Assembly (NCBI RefSeq): GCF_030445035.2
Contig: NC_080683.1
Location: 122,435,225 to 122,499,224, forward strand
Source: Dasypus novemcinctus
Taxonomy: Eukaryota > Chordata > Mammalia > Cingulata > Dasypodidae
Length of the DNA stretch: 64,000 nucleotides
Direction: 5' to 3'
Shown: piece by piece, positions 1-11,879 of the stretch
Numbering within the stretch: position 1 is the stretch's first letter
How the letters are laid out: every line of letters starts with the position of its first letter
Position numbers and translations under genes: made by a program
Notes under the pieces: generated by a model
What the model was told of the DNA's origin: nothing
Seen by the model: only the letters and a program-made list of their open reading frames with translations
Database searches by the model: none

Positions 1-776
1 ACATTCTCTAGCAAGTCTCCTATGTTAGTTCAGCCAAAAGGGATGCCGATGTAAAGTACCAGAAATCTGTTGGCTTTTATAAAGGGTATTTATTTGGGTA
101 GTTAGTTCCTCAAATGGGCAGTAATGTCTGGGGCCTTGATTTCCAGAGGCTTGGAATTTCTGAAATAAGCTTTCATTTTATTTGTGCCCAACAATTTAGT
201 TATCAGCTTATCTCTTTCCTCTAACACTTTGGAGGAAATGCCAGGCTGTATTTTCCATATTTAGTTTGGAAATATCCTTGGCTAAATAACCAAGCTCATA
301 ATTTTTAAGTTCTACCTTCCATATAACATCAGGAGTCAATCTTGCTAAGTTCTCTGCAACTTTAAAACATGCATCACCTTTCCTCCAGTTTCCAATAATA
401 GTTTCAACATTTCCTTCTAAGGCCTTATCAGAAATAATTTTGGCTCCAAATTCCTACAAACAGTCTCTTCAAAGCAGTCCAGGCCTTTTTCTATCAAGCT
501 TCTCACAATTCCTCCAAAAAATACACCTTACCCATTTAAAGAACATTCCAGCATTTTGATAATTGCCAAAGCACCACCCCACTTCTGGTACCAAATTTTA
601 TATTAGTCAGACAAAGGGGGTGTTGATGCAAAGTACCAGAAATCTGTTGGCTTTTGTAAGGGATATTTCTCCTTGAGTGAGTGTCCATTTATATAGCCCA
701 CCAAGGGCATGGGAACTCAACCCTGCATGCCCTAATGACATAATCAAATCAAAGCCCTAATCGTAACATACTTAAG
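1..776 (-). mobile_element. MaLR/ERVL-type element, antisense: LTR pieces plus internal remnant
   Basis: Read on the minus strand, an LTR segment (about 776-600) is followed by a primer-binding-site-like stretch (plus 576-592, minus-strand TGGTACCAGAAGTGGGG, tRNA-Leu type), then about 470 bp of non-coding internal sequence, then the end of a second LTR near 110-25. The segments at 25-110 and 605-665 are near-duplicates of each other and match the solo LTR at 44376-44985 (shared words such as GCAAAGTACC and TCTGTTGGC). The LTR / PBS / short internal / LTR order with a Leu-type PBS fits the MaLR branch of ERV-L. The left end may be cut by the window. The family name is not certain. Confidence 0.6.
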
Positions 777-1010
777 TGTAGCAGTTTGATATTGTTTATG
801 AATTTCAGAAATAGATATTGGATTATGTTTATGAACTGGTTTGTTCCTCTGGGCATATCAGATTGGATTGGATTTGGAGGTTTCACTTTTTCTTCATTAA
901 ATAATGATTAAGACTTTGATTGGGCCGTGTCAGTAGGACTCCAGTCCCTGTCCACCAAGGGGACCACAAAGTTACTATCTGAGTTAGAAAGTTCTGGACT
1001 CTGAGGAACT
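777..1010 (+). mobile_element. 5' fragment of the same LTR family, sense
   Basis: It begins TGTAGCAGTTTGATATTG, matching the LTR starts at 36127 (TGTAGGGCAGTTTGAG) and, reversed, at 44985 (TGTGGCAGTTTGAG), and continues with the shared GTTCCTCTGGGCAT block and the motif around 'attaagactttgattg'. It lies head to head with the antisense element ending at 776. Only the 5' third of the LTR is present. Confidence 0.55.
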
Positions 1011-2400
1011 AAAGTTTCATGCCTCAGTGATCATTGCCCGATGCCTCATTGTCTTGGAAGGGGCAGGTGTATACAGAGTCGTGGCTAAGTCTGGGCTCAT
1101 CCCAAAGCACAGAGTCTATCTGTTATGCCTGAAAAATGGGATGGAGACACCACAAGACAGTTTCCACTGCAAATTTCTATCTCCAGATAGGAAAAATTCA
1201 GTCACAGTTTTAAAGAAATGACTATCCTTTTGGCCAGTTCACTAGACCAACTCAGTTTGCAGAATTACCCTCCTGCATTTGTAATACATCTTCAAATATT
1301 GGGTCATATCTTTTCAACACAATAGTGAGAATTGATGCAAGTAGCACGTAGCTACCGGGAATCATAGTACTTGACTGGTGGAACATATCTCAAAGATACT
1401 TCGTTAAAATTCTAGGCTTTTGGAAAAATGAAAACAATCCTCTAAATGTGTACATTCCCTCCTTTTTCCACCCAGGTCAGCACAAATAAATAAATGAATA
1501 AACACATGGATGGGGGGAGTGGAGCCCTGACACTTCTTCAGGGCACATTTCGTGGATTTCTACATTCCCCTGTCTTTTGTCTAGTCTGTGTGTTATTCTC
1601 GAGGCGCTGGAACTGAGCGAGGTTGAGGGGGAAGGAGCTGCCTCTTCCCCACCTCCATCAGGCTGGAGTTACCAGGAAGGAAGACTAACCAGGCCCCCAG
1701 CTGTGAGCGCGGGAACTCGGTGGAAAGAGGAGAGCCCAGGAAATTGGTCAGGGGAAGGGGCGTGAGCTTGGGGCTGCCTCCTGGGTTTTTCCCTCTCTCA
1801 GGAGGGGCCACGCAAGCTGCAGGCCCTCCCTGGCGGAAGCTGGCCTGGGAGAGTGGGGAGGTCAGGCCGGGAGGAGGTGCCCCTGGAAGGTGGGGCCAGT
1901 GGGTAGCCCCGGCTCCCCCCCGGCTCAGGGGGCCTCTCCTCCACATGGCCTGCAGACCCCCTTCTCTCCAGCCATGAGCCCCGCCAGTCGCTCCCCTGCT
2001 GCATCTGAGCCAGGTCTCTAGGGGAAACGTGTCCCTTATCTAGGAAAGCCTGTGGGCTGCCCTCTGCCAGGGCACCCCACACCTGAATGCCCTACCCAGG
2101 GATTTCCAACAAAGGTGTCCCTTTACCTAAGGGAGACTGTAGAATTCCCAGAGAGAAGTGACTTCTTGGAAACGCAACTGAAGATGCGATCATCCAAATC
2201 TGTCCAGATTCCAGGGACTGGGGTGGAAACACTCTTGTCTCTACTCCCAGCTAAGTCGGTTGTATGAACGTGTGCCGCGCCTCGGCTCATAGTTACACAA
2301 CAGTGCATCTTTCTGGACTTCAAACATGAAACAGAACTGAGTCTTGCCATAGCAGAATGTGTTTAATTAGGCACAAGCTAGGTCTAACCATTTTTAAAAT
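1011..2400. other. No recognised gene or repeat
   Basis: Single-copy-looking DNA. About 1560-2080 is GC-rich and produces overlapping open frames on both strands, none of which resembles a known protein or has splice context. I see no RNA gene or promoter. Confidence 0.5.
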
Positions 2401-2830
2401 AACTTTATGCCCACTGACTTTACATTCCTATCAGAACCTAGTTCTAAGCATAGTTTTTAAAAATAATCGTTGTTTTTTCTGGTTTGAAAAGTTAGAAATG
2501 ATTAATAATGTAAAGTTAGAAAATGTAGAGAAAAATAAAGGCCAAAAGAAAACTCATTCAAAGTGCCACTAGTATAGGCAATCACTGTTATAATTTTGGT
2601 TAGTAACATCCAATTTTCTTCTGCACATAATAGAATTATATAATTAAAACATCAGTTCCTATGTCTTTAGAAAGCTCCTTATTTTACTTATTAAGAAACT
2701 TTTTCCAGTCATTTAATCTGACTTTTAATACTGCAAAGTATTCTACTATACGGTTGTACCATAATTTATATAAATATTATGCAATATTTAGATAAATATG
2801 ACATTGAAGAGACATGAAGGAATTAATATT
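2400..2830. mobile_element. Old L1-like 3' fragment
   Basis: AT-rich text of the kind found in ancient L1M tails ('aatcactgttataattttggttagtaacatcc', then 'ggttgtaccataatttatataaa' as separate blocks). There is no coding content. The subfamily cannot be assigned by eye. Confidence 0.35.
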
Positions 2831-2931
2831 TAAACTATTAACTGATCAAGTTAATATATATATTATCAACTCTTTTGCAATTTCATAATTTTCCCTTAGA
2901 ATAAATGCATGCAGGTAAAATACATGTGTAT

Positions 2932-3062
2932 TAAAGTTTAAATATAGACTATTAGTCTATATTTATATTTATATATTATTTATATTATTTATATTTATAT
3001 ATTATTTATATTAGTCTATATTTATATTAGTATATAAAGTTTAAATATAGACTATTTCTATA
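2932..3062. repeat. AT-rich palindrome and duplicated block
   Basis: TAAAGTTTAAATATAGACTA occurs at 2932 and again at 3035 (103-bp offset). The first copy continues into an inverted repeat with 11-bp arms, AATATAGACTA / TAGTCTATATT, around a single T. The space between copies is short TATTTATATT repeats. Confidence 0.75.
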
Positions 3063-3065
3063 TTG

Positions 3066-3600
3066 TCTATAGAAAGTTTGCCCTGATTTCTATTCTGGAA
3101 GCCCTGTCTATTTCTGTCTCTTTGTCATAACTCTTGGGATTGCATTTGGCTACAGGTAACAGAAAACCTGCCCGCAGAGATTTCATGAAGCAAGAGTTCT
3201 GCTTGTCCCATGCCACCGAAGCCCAGGGGTCAGCATTCTGGCTGATATAAAAGCTCTCCAGTGTCACCAGGAGACCAAGCTTCTGATTTTCTGCTTTGCC
3301 AAACTTAGCATTTGGCTTTCACCCCTTCTTCTGCAATGTGGCTGCTGTACTTCGGCAGCTTGTATTAGGATTCCTGGTCCAAAGGAAAAGGCAAGCCTGA
3401 CGCTTTCTCCTTTCGAGACTTTAGCACGTGGTCAGACAACAACCCCAGGGCTTTCTACCTACTTCCCGCAGCACACAGCCCAGCTGCCAGGCGCTGGGGG
3501 GCTGTCACCCTCGGACTGTCACCCACACTACGGCTACTCGAAGGTTATTGAAATATGACACCAAATTTCCCCGCAGAAAGAGTAGATGAAAATATATTCC
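3066..3600. other. No recognised feature
   Basis: Mixed-composition DNA with no recognised coding, RNA or repeat signal. Confidence 0.4.
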
Positions 3601-4070
3601 CTCCAACAATATTGGAGAAAGTCAGTTGCCCTGTGCAGTAGTTTGGTGTTATTAAATTTTAAAGTATTTTCAATTGTTTCTTCTTTACCAACTTTTGTTT
3701 TGCCCAATTATAGATACACTTTGATTTCTAATTGAGTATATTTGTTTTATATGTGTTGCTAAAATTACATATGATTTTGTATCATTTTTTCCACTCGATA
3801 TTTTTCACATGCATTTTCCTACACCATTGTATATTTTTAAGAATGGCATAATCAAATGTCTGCCTTATGTCATATGACTATAAAATAATTTTATTCTAAT
3901 TTTCCCCTTCATTTCCCTGACTTTTTGCTATCTTAATTAACCCTGTGATGAACAGCCTTATGTCAAATTCTTTGGTCAGCACCTTGGATTGTTATTAGAG
4001 TCCTATGAATGAATTCTTACCTATTTTGATATTTTTGTCATACTTTTTAAAGCTTTTACTGATTATTGTC
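3600..4070 (-). mobile_element. Old L1-like fragment, antisense
   Basis: A T-rich run reads like an antisense ancient L1 3' region (cold-spot words such as 'gatgaacagcctta' and 'ttttcacatgcattttcct'). Highly diverged and without an open frame. Confidence 0.35.
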
Positions 4071-4204
4071 TATTTTTAACATTTATTTTTAAATGTATTT
4101 ATTATTTTTATGGGCTTAGATTCATAGGAAAGTTTTATAAAGATAGTATAAAAGATTCCCATAAAGTGTACACCCAGTTTCTCCTATTTTTAACATCTTA
4201 GGTT

Positions 4205-4655
4205 AGTGGGGCACTGTGTAGTCTGCTAGGCTGCAGCAATGTAATATACCAGAAATGGGCTGGCTTTTACAGGGGGAGTTATTAGCTTGCGAGCTCCCAG
4301 ATATGAGGTCATGAAAATGTCCAAATCAAGGCGTCATCAGGTGGCGATTCCTTCTCCCCAAAGACCAGCTGCAGGTGATCCTGGACTCCGCTCTCACACG
4401 GCAAAGCACATGGCAGCGCCTGCTGGGCTCTCCCTCCTCTTCTGGGCGTCTTACCTTCAGCTTCACTCCCTGAGTTTCCTTCTCTTATATAGGACGCCAG
4501 TAAGAGGATTAAGACCCACCCTGGGCCACGCCGTACTGAAGTGATCTAATCAGAAGGTCCTACTTGCAATAGGTTCACGCCCACAGGAATGGATCCGCTT
4601 TAAGAACATTCCTTTCTGGGATGCATGTAGCTTCAAACCATCATGCGCATTTGTC
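4205..4655 (-). mobile_element. MLT1-like MaLR LTR, antisense
   Basis: Begins 'tagtctgctaggctgcagca', runs through 'ataccagaaatgggctggct' and ends near 'taagaacattcctttctggg' and 'gcttcaaaccatcatgc'. This is the reverse-complement order expected of an MLT1-type LTR: terminal CTAATACA region, then the GTGGCTTAAAC-type block, then the multi-exon-like gapped body, then the 'acccacaggaatggat' block. It is diverged from any consensus I know. Open frames inside it are chance. Confidence 0.6.
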
Positions 4656-7085
4656 GCACCAATGAATCACTATTGGTGCCTATTGTCAAAGCCGCTGCTT
4701 CACTCAGATGTCCTTAGATTTTGCCTGCTGTCCTTTGCGTCCTTCTATCTAGCCCGGGTTCCTTCTAGGATACCACTTGCTCACGGCGACCGTCACCCTC
4801 CTCTGCGCGGCGGAAGTATCTCACACTTTCCTTATCTTTGATGCCCTGGGCAGGTTGGAGGATTTTGCAGAACGCCCTTGATTGGGACTTGTTCGATGTC
4901 TCTGTCATGATGAGTTGGGCACTGCGGGGCTTGGGGAAGGAAGACGCAGAGGTCAATCCCGTGTCAAGGATGACGGCCACCATGTCCTCACAGCTGGCTC
5001 TGCACCGCTGCTGGGCTGAGGTCGTGTCCATCAGCCTCCTTGTCTGGGAAGTGGCTCTTTTCTCCCTTCTTGGGAAGGAAGCACCACGTGCAGCCCACAG
5101 GTGGGAGAAGTCGTGCTCTACCTCCTTGAGGGTGGACTGTCTATGTAAATTACTTGGAATTCTCCTGCATGGGTTGCTTATTTACTCAATCACTTATCCA
5201 AGTCATTTAGCTCCAAGATGGATATTTAAATGAACCATGGATATTTATTTATTCATATTTCAGACTTGGGGTTATTATCCAACACTTTGCTGTTATTTTC
5301 TTGCTCAAACTGTTCCAGCCTCAGCCACTGGGGGTGCAGGGGCCGTCTGTGGCCCCGTCACATGCCCACCATTGTCTTGTTTTGTGTGCATCTGCACTTC
5401 CTTTTATTCTGGCACTACAGGGTGCTCTGGGCTCACCATGTGCATTTCCTGTCCCAGCCCTCAGTCAGCCAGGATCCTTTCAGTGGAGAATTGTATTAGA
5501 AAGCAAGATCTGGACGGTGGGTTTGTGTCAACTTCATGTCCTGTAATCTGGGTTATATTTCCCCCCCAATGTCAGGCTAATTCTCACTGCAGTTAAACAT
5601 CGGCCCTTTGCCATGACCACTCCACCCCGTTTGCACCTGCTTCTACCTCTGGACCCCAGAGCTGGTCACTGCCAGTTCTGTGTGGATCTAGAAAGAGCAG
5701 GAGCGGTGATGGCGATTAGGAATAGCCTGGGGCTGTGGGGAAGTGGCAGGGAGGAGCCGCCTGTCCACGTCCCAGCTGGTGGGGTCCCTTGAGGCTGAGC
5801 CTCAGCCCTGCCTGGTGGGAGGACAGCAGAGACCCTCTGAGAGGGGCAGGGAGAGCATCTCAGCCTCAACGCGGCCATGGCTGCGGGCCAGGGGCCAGGA
5901 CACCAGGAGGCCCAGGGAGGTGATGGGGAGGGGTCCGGTGTAGGGCCACCGACAATTCTCTCTCCTGCTTCCCCAGCTGATCCCTACCCCCCACCCACCA
6001 GGCTGGCACGGCCTGTGGCAAATGCCCCGCCCTGGCCAGTCCAGCGTTCCTGGTTCTGGTCCACACTGAGCCGACTTTGGGCAGGTGGTCTGTCCTCTCT
6101 TAGCCTCCGTCAGAAGCAGAGGAGATGGCTCACCTTCCCCGCACTTTGGGTGGCTGGGGGGGTAAGCAGGGGGCCTGCCCACTTTGTCCCCTGCCTCCCT
6201 GACCCTTGGTCCACCAGGGTGATGGGAGGAGGGTGGCAGCACCCCGCTGCGTCACCCCGGCTCTGAGGCGCCTGAGTGGTGGGCGGCAGGCCCCTCCCCA
6301 GCTGCCCCCTGAGGAGCTCCCCCAGCCCCTTGGCATCAGACCTTGGAGTTCAGACCTCTCCACCGTCGTTCGGGACCTCTGTCCCCCCTGCCGCCCCCAG
6401 GGCTTCCACCACGGGGCCTGGAAGGGCGGGACGCCCACTGCGCTGCTCTCGGAAGTCAGGGAGCATTTTCCCTCATCTCTGTAAAAAGAAAAACAAAACC
6501 TGGGTATAATAAAACATGTAACACTGCCCTCCAAGCCCACCCCCGTGTTCTGTTCCTGGTGGGAGGGAAGCCAGGCTGCTCTCGGGCACCACTGGGCTTC
6601 TTTGAGCATCACCTCGAGGAAGGGTCGGAAATGACCATCAGGTGTCACCTGGGGTCCGTCACCAGGTGTCCAGGGGGGCCTGAGGGGAGGAGCCTCCCCG
6701 GGCATCCCCACTGCCCTTGGCCTGGAGGCCCCCGCTTCTGTCCTCACGTGGCCCTCTTCTCTCTATGTCTGCCTCCGTGTCCCAACGTCCCCTCGATGTA
6801 GGACCTGGGCCCCTACTGCAGCAGGACCCCATCTCCACCTGATTGCACCTGCAAGAACCTGACCTCCAAATAAGGTCATACTCACAGTTCTCAGGGGTGG
6901 GACGTGAGCATCCCTACTGGGTCCCCAAAGCAGGGACTGGAGCAGCTGAGAAGCAGCCTGCAGTTGCTCTTGCAGCACGGCTGGGGGGGTGGGGGGAGCT
7001 GGGAGGGGGAGAGGCTGGAATCCCACCTAAAGGCGAAGTGGGACCTGGGAGGGGAAGTCCCGCGGTGAAAGCAAGGGAAATGGCA
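4656..7085. other. Single-copy DNA, GC-rich between about 5640 and 6780
   Basis: No recognised gene or repeat. The GC-rich part yields overlapping open frames on both strands of up to 205 codons; these are low-complexity (Pro/Gly/Ser/Arg) and match nothing I know. No splice-bounded exon was recognised. Confidence 0.45.
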
Positions 7086-7089
7086 TCGA

Positions 7090-7270
7090 GTACAGACCTG
7101 AGTTTATTACACTGTATTGGATCACTTCTAGTGTTAAAAATGTGTCAGAGCCCTGCAGGACTCCCCGCTGGGAGAAACTGGTACTGGATACCCACCTTCA
7201 GAGCATCTCTGCAATTTTTCAGCAAATCTGAAACTACTCAAAAATTTTTAAAAAATTATATTTAAAAAAT
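7090..7270 (+). mobile_element. L1 3'-end fragment, sense
   Basis: 'atctctgcaatttttcagca' followed by 'aatctgaaactactcaaaaa' and an A-rich tail resembles the last part of mammalian L1 3' UTRs. Short and diverged. Confidence 0.4.
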
Positions 7271-9200
7271 CAGGCTCCTTGATTATCTTCCTCTTCTTTG
7301 TTCTTTTTCTCTTGTAAGCATTGTTTCCCACCCAATGAGAAAAGAACATTTCCAATTTATTTGAGCTGGGTGTTTTTATTATTGCATGCCTCAAAAGATC
7401 TTCCCAGTAATATGACATTTTTGCTATATTTTGTATGCATCATGTACAGAATTGTCCATTTGCATCCCTGCTCCTCTCTGGGTGTTGTTTTATGATCAAA
7501 GAACAACATAAACTATGATTGCAATTATAATAGCAATAATTTGAAAAATAGTTTTATTCATTTGTAGAAATTACATTTACAAATGTTATTTTACCAACAG
7601 AATACATTTACTTATAAGTCAATAAATGTTAGCTTTTTAACACTTGAAATAATTTTAAATTTAATTCACTGTCAGGCTTCCTTCTCTCATTCCTTCCTTC
7701 ATCCCTCCCTTTCTTTGTTCTCTCCCTCTCTCCCCTCCTTCTTTATTGTCTTCCTCTTCACCTTCTTCCCTATTCCTTTATTTTTAATTTTAATAGATTT
7801 GAAGTCTTGGATTCCTCCACTTCCTATCATTATGTATCAACTCCCAGTGAATTAGCAACCCAGAAACAGAAATTAGTTACTCTACAGAGTTTTGTTGAAA
7901 TTCTGCAATCACACTCCAGGGCTATAAAAAACCCTTAGAGATATCAGGCCCAGGGACCCTAGTTCAACTGCATCTTATGATGAAGAAAGGGAGGTCCAGG
8001 GCTGGCAGCGCTGCCCAAGGGAGCCAGGTGGTCCCACGAGGGGATGAGGAGCAGAGCTGGGTCTGTGGCCCACGGTCCGACAGTGCACCCCAGTCAGATG
8101 CGCAGCGCCTTCTTCTCTCTCCAGAATGTCTGCAGTTATTCTTGACTCTTCCCTTCCTACAAGGAGACAGGCAAGCCAGTGCCAATAGCTACCTGCAAGG
8201 ACTTTATCGTTCATCACTCCAATAGGATGTTGTGAAGGCTTTCACAGCTTTGCTTTACAACCTCTTTAAAAGAAAATGCTGAGAAAAACGCACAATTCTC
8301 TTACTTAGATGGAAGCGCCAGCTAGTTAATAATGTATCAAAAATTTTTACCATCGTATGGATTTCCCCCCACCAAATGCCATTTTACAAACACATAGATG
8401 CTCTAAAGTTTTACTAAGGTCAACTGTGGTGCTTTTATTCCATCTGCTCTCCCAAGAGTTACAAAGCAGTAACATAAATGAAAGTTGGTAGCCATGAAGG
8501 TGGCACCATAAAGACACTCAGATGATTGTGAGCAGACACAGGCTTATTTGTATGTTCTGGGCTCTTTATTCTGTGGCTGTAGTCTAATATTCTCTGGGGG
8601 CATTTCTGCTTCTACGTGAGTGGTCTGTGTTCCAAAAGAGCTACCCAAGTTCATTTCTCCTGTTCTCCCCATTCCCTGATAGGCGTGTTGTCCTGCCCTT
8701 AAGGCAGCTGTTCTGTCCCCCTCCCCGCCACCTAGCAGCTGTCTCAGGGGAGTTTTACTGTATAGCAACAGCGATCACATCGACTGGCCGTCAGGTGGAC
8801 CTGGGCAATGGGAGACGATGCAGAGGCTTGGAAAGCGGCTCCAGAGGGCAGATGTTTGGCAGGTGCAGAGGCTGGTTTCCCAGATGAAGGGACCCTACCC
8901 CAAGGTGAGTCCTCAGTGTGGTCCCGTGCTTGGCGACTCTCTGGCGCCACACCCTGGCTAGCTAGTCCGTGGCAAGGCCCTTCGGCACCCATCCACCAAG
9001 GAGGCAAATCATCCTGGAGAAACCAGTGAAGGCAAACTGGGAGATCCAGCCTACCGCAGAGCTGGGAGTGGAGCCTGAGTAAATCGATTTCAACTTCCCT
9101 TCTGTGCAGGCGTTTACAGTCAGAATTAGGCAGAAAGTTAGCTGTGAGTTTCCCTTTGAACATTTCATTTTCATCTGTTCTTTGTTTCCTTTTCTCTAAT
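7271..9200. other. No recognised gene; CT-rich tract at about 7670-7770
   Basis: The stretch at 7670-7770 is a polypyrimidine (CTTC/CCCT) tract. The remainder is mixed single-copy DNA. A region near 8540-9060 is more GC-rich but has no recognised exon. Confidence 0.45.
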
Positions 9201-10530
9201 TTCAAATAGTGTAACTATCTTTGAAAAATAGTTCAGAGGTACAAAATAAAAATCTCTGCTCCATCCATCCTTACACACTTGCTCGGAGAACACCACTGAG
9301 CACGTTAGGCCTCGAACTCGCCAGCTTTTTGACTGTGTTATAATAAACGTGTATATCATTTACCAAAAAATATACCATATTTCATGTGTGTGTGTGTGAC
9401 CTGTACTGGATTTTAAATTAATGATATCGATTGGGCATCTTTCTATGTCTGTACGCAGAGAGTCAGCCCATTCATCTTAATAGTATCCCAACTGATTATA
9501 TGGAGGTGTCACAATTTATCGAAACTGTCTTTGAACAACGGGTGTCTGGGTTACTTTTAAGTTTTTGCCGATGAAAACATCATTATACATACATCTGTAA
9601 TTACTTGGGGCAATATTTCTGCAGGATGAATTCCTAGCAGAGAAATGAACAGGACCAAATATTATAACCTACCATACTTCCAATGAGACTGTATGAAAAT
9701 CCGTTACCCTATATTCGCTTCTAATATTGTAAAGTTTTAATCCTTTTGGTCTTTTCCAGTCCAAGTGAAATTTGTATTTCTTTAATTATAAATGAGGTTG
9801 AGAATCTTTATAATATGGCTAATTCTCATTTGTATTTCTCTTATGGATTCTATGTTTTTAATTTTTGTACGTTTTCTGTAGTGATATTTTCCTTTATCTC
9901 AAAGATTTGTAACAGAAAATTTAAAACTTAGCTGATATCAGTACCCTCCCAGTTTGTCATCTGACTTTAAACTTTGTTTATGAAGTCAAATCTGTTTGCC
10001 TTTTCTTTGTGGTTTCTATGTATTATGGCATGTTTTGCAATGCAAAAATTATTTTCTCCTGCTACAATTATGATTTGTTGTGATTGTTAAAACTTTAGTC
10101 ACTCTGGAGATATTTTAGGATATGGTTGTGATATGGGAAGATAAATTGATTTTTTCCCAAGAGTCAAATGTCACAGTCCCCATTTATTGAACAATATCTC
10201 TTTTTCTCACTTATGAAATCTCATTTTTACCTAGTAGTGAATCCCATGTAAATCAAGGTGTGCTTTTTTCTATCAATAGCATGTTAATCTATTGTTTTGA
10301 ATCTCTATTAGTATTGGGATGTTTTAATTGCTGTAGTTTTATAATAGGTTTTAATACATGACAGGTCAAAAGTCTTCATGAATCTTTTTAATATTTTTCT
10401 TAGTTGTTCTAACCAATATATTCTTTACCAAATGAAATTTTAAAATTATTTTTCAAGGTTCTTAAAACACTGCATTTAGTTTTTTAATTGTAATTATGAT
10501 AAATTTATTATAAATTATAAAGACCTTTAT
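9200..10530 (-). mobile_element. Ancient L1 (L1M-type) 3' region, antisense
   Basis: T-rich antisense L1 text: 'ggcaatatttctgcaggatg', 'attcctagcagagaaatgaa', 'gtccaagtgaaatttgtatt' and 'tgaggttgagaatctttata' in the order seen in antisense L1 3' UTR and late ORF2. There is no usable open frame. It contains a short TG run near 9386. Confidence 0.6.
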
Positions 10531-10544
10531 AAGGACCAGGAAGG

Positions 10545-11863
10545 AATGAGGGTCAGTGAGCCCCTGATACTAATGACTATGCTTGTGAGCCTATACGCCT
10601 GAAATAAGAACAAGGCCTAGAGCAGCACTGTGCCTGGGAGTTTCCTCCTGACAGCCTTCATGTTGCTCAAATGTGGCCAGTCTTGAAGCCAAACTCAGCA
10701 TGTAAATGCAATGCATTCCCCCCAGCGTGGGACATGACACCCGGGGATGAGCCTCCCTGGCACCAAGGGATCACTACCAAATACCAGCTGATGATGCAAC
10801 TAGAAAATGACCTTGAATTAAAGGTTCAACGTGGACCAGCAGAATATTCCTGTCTACATATAATAACCCGACTTTAAAATGCTGTTTGACCTAATGTAAG
10901 GGGGAAATGGAAAGGAGAAATGAGTTCATATGGCTATGAGTCTCTAAAAAAGAGTCTGGAGGTTGTCAGAAGGATTGCCCTTATGTACACCTGAGCAAAG
11001 TCTCAGAGACAGATAAAGTAGATACAACCCCAGGTATTGGTTCTTTTGAGGGCTAAAGAGACCCACGGGTTCTATGGTCATGGCAGATGGGGTTCACTGC
11101 CATGTCAGTTGGCCCTTCTTTGGAGCTGGTGTTTCTGCGTGATAGAACTGGACTCAGATGGGATCTCTTTTCACAAGCCTTTCATGCTACTTTACTGGAA
11201 TTGTAGTTGGTGCTGGGGCTTAAGATATATCTAGGGGATTTGAATCTCTGGACTGACAATATGATAGCCACGCCCTGAACCTCAACAGACTTCAACTCCT
11301 ATATTCTGATTTATTGGACTTACCCCACTCAGCTGACATGGAGTTGAAGAATGTCAACCACCACACCATGGAGCCTAGAGTGCCTACAACTGAAAGCAGG
11401 AGGATTGCATCCAGTATCCATGTGGAATCTAAGCCCCCTCTTGACATAGATGTGCAATGGACACAACCAATCCAAGGTCCACAGAGAAAATGTGGCATTG
11501 GTGTGGGAAAAGTGGCCATGGTGGCTGCTGGGTGCGGGGAATGGGAGGAAGAGATGAGATGTGGAGGCGTTTTTGGGACTTGGAGTTGTCCTGGGTGGTG
11601 CTTCACGGACAATTACGGGACATTGTAGATCCCCCCAGGGCCCACTGGATGAAACGTGGGAGAGTATGGGCTGTGATGTGGACCATTGACCATGAGGTGC
11701 AGCGATGCCCAGAGATGTACTTACCAAATGCAATGGATGTGTCATGATGATGGGAGAGAGTGTTGCTGTGGGGGGAGTGGTGGGGTGGGGGCGGTGGGGT
11801 TGAATGGGACCTCATATTTTTTGAATGTAATATTTTTAAAAAATGAATAATAAAAAAAAAAGA
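10545..11863 (+). mobile_element. Lineage-specific poly(A) retroelement, copy 1 (sense)
   Basis: Ends in a G-rich tract (11772-11800), then 'gacctcatattttttgaatg', then an A-rich tail at 11835-11862. The same 3' end appears reversed at 22531 and 36760. An internal block at 10715-10790 ('gatgagcctccctggcacca') reappears reversed near 12880-12915. A G-rich 3' UTR and A-tail suggest the 3' part of a xenarthran L1, but no ORF2 is attached, so this is inference. Open frames inside have no known match. Confidence 0.65.
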
Positions 11864-11879
11864 CTAAAACCTTTATTCT

